Shown here in pieces: positions 51,229 to 55,842 of a stretch of 55,842 bases of DNA. Within the stretch, counting starts at the first letter, position 1, and every line of letters begins with the position of its first letter. The position numbers and the translations under genes are program-made. Where the stretch lies: positions 1-55,842 of the forward strand of contig URYZ01000002.1 of NCBI GenBank assembly GCA_900552235.1, read 5' to 3'. Under the pieces are notes generated by a model that did no database searches, had not been told where the DNA came from, and was given only the letters and a program-made list of their open reading frames with translations. Origin of the DNA: an uncultured Mycoplasmatota bacterium. Its GTDB lineage: Bacteria; Bacillota_I; Bacilli_A; RF39; UBA660.

Positions 51229-53239
51229 ATAAACCAATACTTATATTTATTAATATTATAATTATTCCACTTAAATAATTTATATTTATAGATTTACTTG
51301 TATTAGGCATTTCTATTTTATTATTTATAACTTCAAAAGTTAAAAGTTCATTATTTAATATCTCAAACTCTATTATTTCATCATTTTTTATATAACCATA
51401 AGGAGCTTTTAACTCTTTTAAATAATAACTTCCTGCTTTTATATTCTCTATTTTTATAATTCCTTCGTTATTAGTTGTTTCTTTATAAATTAAATTATCA
51501 TTGTTATCATATATTCCAAATGTAGCATCTTTTAAAAGATTTAAATTATTAGATTTTTTTATTATTTCAAGATTACCTAATATTCTTTCATTTTCTAAAT
51601 TAAAATCATATATTTTACCATTTTCTTTTATTTCAAAATAATGTTTTGTATTATCTAATTTATAATACTTAGGACTTTCTTTTTCTACAAAATAATACTT
51701 TCCAAGTTCCATATTTTCTATTTTTATAATACCTTTATTATTAGTTGTTTCTTCATATAATAGATTATCATTATTATCATAAATCATAATAACAGCATTA
51801 CTTAAACTTGTTTTAGTATCTTTATCTATTTTATTAATTATTAAAGTTGGCTTTTTAATATTTTTTAAATTATAAATATAATCTTTACTTTCTTCGATAA
51901 TAACTTCAAAATCATTAGTAAATATATAATTTTCTTTTCCTTTAGTTTGTTTTATTTTATATTTGCCATATTCTAAAATTTTACTTGTCTTACCATTTTT
52001 ATTAGTTTTTAATGAAGATATTAAATTATCATTATTATCATAAATATCAAAACAAGCACCTTCTTCACTTACATAATCATAACCACTTCCACCATATAAC
52101 TTATTTATAATAAGATTACCTTTTATTTTATTATTCTCTATAGTAATAATAGGTTTATTATTTTCTTTTGATATTTCAAAATAATACTTTTTTTCATTTA
52201 ATTCATATCCTCTTGTAGGAGTTTTTTCTTTTAAATAATAACTTCCATTTTCTAATGTAATTATTTCTTCTTCTTTAGTTATTTCTATATCTTTTATTAA
52301 ATTATCATTATTATCATATAAAGATATAATACTCCCTATTAATTTATCATTAAATGTTTTTTCATCCTTATCAATTTTTTTTAAAATTAACTCTCCATCA
52401 TAAATATTCACATTAACATAAGATGTTTTATAATTATTAACATTTCCTCTTGTTATAACATCTTGAACATTATTACTTTTAAGAAGATAAAAATCATTAC
52501 TTACTTCTTGTTTTTCCAAGATAAGTTTTTCTTTCGTTTTCTCAAGCGCTGTTATTTCTAATTTATTATCTTTTTTAATAACTTTAATATTATTAGTTGG
52601 TTTAATATTAAACTTATATAAAACATTATTTGTATCTTCTAAAGTTATTTTATCTCCCACGAAAAGATTTAATTCTTCACTATCAAAACTTGGTAATATA
52701 GAATGATTATAAACAAGAGTTAAAAGTTCACTAACTTCGCTAAAATGTAAACTTGCTTTTATTCCTCCATACCTACCTGTTTTAAACGTCCAAGTAACAT
52801 CAGGTCTTATTGTTCGCCATATTAATACTTGTGTTATTCCATACCATTTTTTTGATGTATGATTATATTTTTCATCTTTATAACCATATCCATAATAAGC
52901 AAGTAATTTTATTCTTGTTAATGTGTTTTCATCAATTTTAAGTTTGCTTATAATGTCTTTTTCACTTACTATTTTATTATAACTATTGGCTTTACTTTCA
53001 TTTAAAAAAGGCATATGTGTTGCAGGATCTATACAATAATAAATATAGTTATTAGCAGTAGATTTTATAATCCATCCATTATAATCAAGACTATTATAAG
53101 TTACATCTTTGGCAAATACATCTACCCCACTTAAAGTATATCCATCCATATAAATTTTTCCATCATTTGCAAGTACATTTATATTTATACTAAACAAACT
53201 TATTAAAAATATTATTATTTTAAAAATTAATTTTTTCAT
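51203..53239 (-). CDS. Thioester-domain Cna-B adhesin with MPNTS sorting signal
   Basis: 678 residues. Signal peptide (~1-24). The thioester domain (~30-190) pairs Cys69 ('YYCIDPA') with Gln137 ('GITQVLIW'), the layout that forms an internal thioester and can bind host amines covalently. Then four Cna-B/SpaA-like repeats follow (residues ~290-645), each with an 'IYDNNDNL' motif ('GSIISLYDNNDNLI', 'ACFDIYDNNDNLIS', 'VIMIYDNNDNLLY', 'TFGIYDNNDNLIY') and a 'YYLKE/YYFVEK' strand. The C-terminus has 'EMPNTSK', a hydrophobic helix and a Lys-rich tail, a sortase substrate with Met for Leu. AAAGGAG precedes the ATG. Likely a surface adhesin or pilus tip. Confidence 0.92.
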   Translation of the reverse strand: MKKLIFKIIIFLISLFSININVLANDGKIYMDGYTLSGVDVFAKDVTYNSLDYNGWIIKSTANNYIYYCIDPATHMPFLNESKANSYNKIVSEKDIISKLKIDENTLTRIKLLAYYGYGYKDEKYNHTSKKWYGITQVLIWRTIRPDVTWTFKTGRYGGIKASLHFSEVSELLTLVYNHSILPSFDSEELNLFVGDKITLEDTNNVLYKFNIKPTNNIKVIKKDNKLEITALEKTKEKLILEKQEVSNDFYLLKSNNVQDVITRGNVNNYKTSYVNVNIYDGELILKKIDKDEKTFNDKLIGSIISLYDNNDNLIKDIEITKEEEIITLENGSYYLKEKTPTRGYELNEKKYYFEISKENNKPIITIENNKIKGNLIINKLYGGSGYDYVSEEGACFDIYDNNDNLISSLKTNKNGKTSKILEYGKYKIKQTKGKENYIFTNDFEVIIEESKDYIYNLKNIKKPTLIINKIDKDTKTSLSNAVIMIYDNNDNLLYEETTNNKGIIKIENMELGKYYFVEKESPKYYKLDNTKHYFEIKENGKIYDFNLENERILGNLEIIKKSNNLNLLKDATFGIYDNNDNLIYKETTNNEGIIKIENIKAGSYYLKELKAPYGYIKNDEIIEFEILNNELLTFEVINNKIEMPNTSKSININYLSGIIIILINISIGLYEKKYKDN

Positions 53240-53265
53240 ATTATTTCTCCTTTCAAATTAATTTT

Positions 53266-53276
53266 GTCTACTAGAC
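53266..53276. other. Short palindrome in the adhesin 5' region
   Basis: GTCTA-C-TAGAC, a perfect 11-base inverted repeat, lies about 27-37 bases ahead of the adhesin start. A TTTGCAAA palindrome is further upstream (around 53295-53302). It could be an operator; no regulator is evident. I found no c-di-GMP riboswitch core here. Confidence 0.35.
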
Positions 53277-53333
53277 TAACACACTAAAAAATGCTTTGCA
53301 AACGGCCAAATTTTACTTTTCAAGCACAAAAAA

Positions 53334-53356
53334 AGACGAATTTTTAAAATTCATCT
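53334..53356 (-). terminator. Terminator of the chimeric gene
   Basis: About 10-bp stem with one G-T pair followed by seven T on the minus strand, roughly 80 bases beyond the stop at 53439. Confidence 0.8.
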
Positions 53357-53438
53357 TAGAGCAATTTTTAAATTTGATACCATGAAATTTATAATATTTT
53401 GTCGAAACTGCTATTTTACCCTATTTTTAAATTTTTTA

Positions 53439-55232
53439 TTATTTTTCATAAATTTCATATCTATTTGTAGAATTATAATAAAGTTCACTATATTTTACAA
53501 GTTTTTTTATTCCTTCATTTATATTAAAACTATACAATGAATCTTCATTTATAAAATATAAATTATTGTTTACTAATTTTATATTATTAATGTCTTTTAT
53601 ATTAAATAAAACCATTTTGTTATCAAATAATTTATTGTAATATATAAAATTATTATCATCATCTAAATAATAATAGTTATTATCATTTACAAATATTTCC
53701 TTATAGGTAAATGGTACATCTATTTTTTCTAAAGAAAAGATAAGTTTATTTTCTTTAAAATCATATAAAGGTCTTTTACTAAGTTCTTCACCATCATAAT
53801 AGAAAGCTTCCGTTGTACTTATTTTTTCTATTTTATTTTTCTTAGGATTTAATCTATATTGAATTAAATTATCAACATCAAATAAATATAATTTATTATC
53901 AAAAATACCATTGTTATAGTAGTCATTAGTTATTTTTTTATCAAGTTTTAATGTTTTTACTCTATTATTTGTCATATTAATTATATAAAAACTACTAAAG
54001 TTGTATTTTTCATCATAATTAGGTAAAACATAATATTTTCCAACTTTAATTCCTAATGTATTTACATAAGTATCATTTTTAAATATATCTAACATCTGTT
54101 GTTTTTTATTATTAAATGTATAAAAGCCATTATATTTCCATACATATATATATGTATCTTTATTTATATTTTCATAATATGAAATAACATTACCCATATT
54201 CTTTTTTACATCATTATTGATCCAAGAAGAATTAAAATATCCTTTTTCTTGTAAATATGCTGTAAAATCAGTTAACTCATCTTTAAAATAATTATAATGA
54301 TATATATTATTATCTTTAGAACAAATAATGTTATAAAATTTATTATTTTTTAGAATTGGATAAATACATACTAAATCATCTTTTTCATATACTAAAATAT
54401 CTTTTATTACTTTTTTAGCTTTATAAAATTTATTATCATAAGAGAAAGTTATATTTTTATTTTTATAACTTTCAAAAACTGATCCAAAAGTGTTAGAGTA
54501 ATATAATTTAGAATAATCTAAATATAAACATAAGTCTTCTTCACATGTTCCAATATATGCAGTATGAAGTAAATCATTATTTTTATCATATCCTGTATAA
54601 TTCCATGTTTTTGTTTCACTACCTTTAGTATAAGTTATCTTATTACCTCCGATAGCATCTAAGAATCCTTCAGTTTTATTATTATTTATATTTTCTATTT
54701 TAAATGTAGAACTTCCATCTGATAAAATCAAATTATATGAAGCAACTTTTGATGTTTGACCTGTAAGTTTCATAATAAGTAAGTTATTATGCATTAATTT
54801 ATTTTCAGTTTTAAGTATATTATAACTCATTTCAAGAGGACTAATACCATTAAATACTTTTTCATTTACTAAAGCATAACTACTTTCATAAGTATCACTT
54901 TCAATAAGTTTTACATTAACATGTATTTTATAATTATCAGCATTATTTAAATTATTAATCTTTGCACATTTATAAGCTGAAGCATTATATGCTCTTAAAG
55001 GTTTAGGGCAAGTAACACTTTCACTAGGATTAATTACTTCATCCTCATTTACAGAATAATATAAATTAAAATCATTATTATTAATTGCTTTATCTTTATC
55101 AATTATCTCATATTTATATGTAATAAAGTTTTCTGCAGATTCCCAAGCAAACATATAAACTGTTGGTACTTCCTTTAAAACATTAATATTTTCATTAAAT
55201 GTTCTTTTTATGTTTTCTAATTTTATAATCAT
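53439..55232 (-). CDS. Chimeric protein: ABC-ATPase-like start fused to an unknown repeat/propeller-like region
   Basis: 597 residues. Residues 1-22 ('MIIKLENIKRTF', 'ENINVLKEV') match the opening of MacB/bacteriocin-exporter ABC ATPases, but no Walker motifs follow. From residue ~24 ('PTVYMFAWESAENFITYKY') the sequence is Asn/Tyr/Lys-rich with many short strands, as in extracellular domains. Residues ~300-590 repeat a motif of the kind 'NNKLYLFDVDNLIQYRL', 'NNYYYLDDDNNFIYYN', 'NNLYFINEDSLYSFNI', suggestive of a beta-propeller. There is no signal peptide, so this looks like a deletion fusion that removed the ABC gene body and the surface protein's own start. GAAGGGAGT precedes the ATG. Function unknown. 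Confidence 0.7.
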   Translation of the reverse strand: MIIKLENIKRTFNENINVLKEVPTVYMFAWESAENFITYKYEIIDKDKAINNNDFNLYYSVNEDEVINPSESVTCPKPLRAYNASAYKCAKINNLNNADNYKIHVNVKLIESDTYESSYALVNEKVFNGISPLEMSYNILKTENKLMHNNLLIMKLTGQTSKVASYNLILSDGSSTFKIENINNNKTEGFLDAIGGNKITYTKGSETKTWNYTGYDKNNDLLHTAYIGTCEEDLCLYLDYSKLYYSNTFGSVFESYKNKNITFSYDNKFYKAKKVIKDILVYEKDDLVCIYPILKNNKFYNIICSKDNNIYHYNYFKDELTDFTAYLQEKGYFNSSWINNDVKKNMGNVISYYENINKDTYIYVWKYNGFYTFNNKKQQMLDIFKNDTYVNTLGIKVGKYYVLPNYDEKYNFSSFYIINMTNNRVKTLKLDKKITNDYYNNGIFDNKLYLFDVDNLIQYRLNPKKNKIEKISTTEAFYYDGEELSKRPLYDFKENKLIFSLEKIDVPFTYKEIFVNDNNYYYLDDDNNFIYYNKLFDNKMVLFNIKDINNIKLVNNNLYFINEDSLYSFNINEGIKKLVKYSELYYNSTNRYEIYEK

Positions 55233-55298
55233 TTTTTACTCCCTTCAAAAATAAAATTTTAAGTATTAAGGTTGAAAAATCAACCTTAATACTTATTC

Positions 55299-55799
55299 TT
55301 AATTACTTTGGTCTGAAATATAAACCATAACTTGTCCTTTTATTTCAAGAACACCATTATTATATAGTTCATATTTATAACTGCCACTAGGCATATCCAT
55401 ATATGTTGTAGATGCACTTACTCCGGCAACCGGATTAATAAAATTAACAGTTTTAATAACAGAATATAATAATCCATTTTTTCGTTTTGCTTTAACCGTT
55501 AAATAACACTTGTCAGTGTCCTTACTAACAAACGAAGGTGTATTTTGAATTTTTTGATAATTAAATCTTGTAGTTCTTGCATCAGTGGTTGCTCCATGAA
55601 GTGATGTTAAATGATAATCAATTGGTATTAAATCGATAGTTAATGCAAAAGCGGTAACTATTGATAAAATTGTAACCACTATAGCAACCAACAATAAACT
55701 AATTTTTTTCATACTTCTCCTTTCTGCAGAAATACTGCTTTTTGAATAATAATCAGAGAAATCGGCAGTTGAGTTTTGAATCTCAAAAGTATTTTTCAT
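55299..55799 (-). CDS. Small membrane-anchored/secreted protein, unknown
   Basis: About 166 residues from the ATG at 55799 (GAAAGGAG 5-6 bases upstream); an in-frame ATG at 55712 (also AGAAAGGAGAAGT) would give 137 residues beginning 'MKKISLLLVAIVV'. Both sites are good, and the frame is also open to the window edge. A hydrophobic segment ('ISLLLVAIVVTILSIVTAFA') precedes a ~110-residue extracellular part ('CYLTVKAKRKNGLLYSVIKT', 'TTYMDMPSGSYKYELYNNG') with a beta-sandwich look. Base use is less AT-rich than its neighbours, hinting at acquisition. It lies upstream of the ABC-like fusion, so it may be the secreted product of a decayed bacteriocin-type cassette. Confidence 0.6.
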   Translation of the reverse strand: MKNTFEIQNSTADFSDYYSKSSISAERRSMKKISLLLVAIVVTILSIVTAFALTIDLIPIDYHLTSLHGATTDARTTRFNYQKIQNTPSFVSKDTDKCYLTVKAKRKNGLLYSVIKTVNFINPVAGVSASTTYMDMPSGSYKYELYNNGVLEIKGQVMVYISDQSN

Positions 55800-55842
55800 T
55801 GTTGCTCCTTTCGTTATTTCATGCGAACCTACATACTTCATA

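Noticed and set aside
53240..53438. c-di-GMP riboswitch before the thioester adhesin
   Set aside because: The conserved GEMM core elements are absent; only GCAAAGC-like and a short palindrome are present.

Overview
The window is AT-rich DNA from a spore-forming, walled, Gram-positive-type bacterium. Short intergenic gaps, AGGTGAT or GGAGG ribosome binding sites, T-box leaders, UUG/GUG starts and TGG-coded Trp point to the low-GC Firmicutes. Endospore genes (GerA-family germinant receptor, SpoIIID-like regulator, YlbD/YlbE pair, collagen-like BclA-type protein), MurE/MurF, an LTA-synthase-like protein and a sortase fit a gut-type Bacilli lineage (Erysipelotrichia/RF39-like). The lineage is an inference. 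I saw no tRNA, rRNA, CRISPR array or complete mobile element.

Layout. 1-746: start of a leftward surface-protein gene with a strong promoter, then a truncated IS30-type transposase. 743-4655: a leftward cluster of four or five beta-rich or collagen-like proteins without signal peptides, two of whose units sit behind a motif matching the -10 of the late mother-cell sigma factor SigK, plus an XRE regulator. One gene of the cluster has a one-base frameshift. 4762-12528: lipoprotein, asnS behind a T-box, a NodB-like protein without its catalytic motif, mutM-polA, and the first of three related surface proteins. 12668-24870: rarA with an LtaS-like phosphodomain protein, then tcdA, hemW, a SpoIIID-like regulator, lepA, a queuosine-precursor transporter facing queH, murE-murF-queH, and rpmG-efp.

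24961-42289: an LRR protein with a partial tandem duplicate, a DUF6512-like protein, yqeG-yqeH, a second surface paralogue interrupted by a UAG codon, ylbD-ylbE, parC, T-box-pheS-pheT, a third surface paralogue, truB, a DUF368/PopT lipid-carrier translocase, and a thioredoxin-like/TM2 pair. 42357-46106: a gerKA-gerKC-gerKB operon behind a SigG-like promoter. 46108-49794: two unknown genes, engB, nrnA, ackA. 49919-55842: secreted or surface functions: an anchored unknown, a sortase with its thioester/Cna-B adhesin, a chimeric gene whose first 22 residues look like an ABC-transporter ATPase, and a small membrane-anchored protein at the right edge.

Common themes are sporulation (probable spore-surface cluster, germination, SpoIIID-like and coat genes), surface display (three paralogues sharing a core but with different N-terminal anchors and a variable C-terminal loop; sortase adhesin), and core informational genes (asnS, pheST, polA, parC, lepA, efp). 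Several accessory genes are damaged (frameshift, nonsense codon, truncated duplicate, fusion), so the surface genes appear to turn over faster than the conserved backbone.
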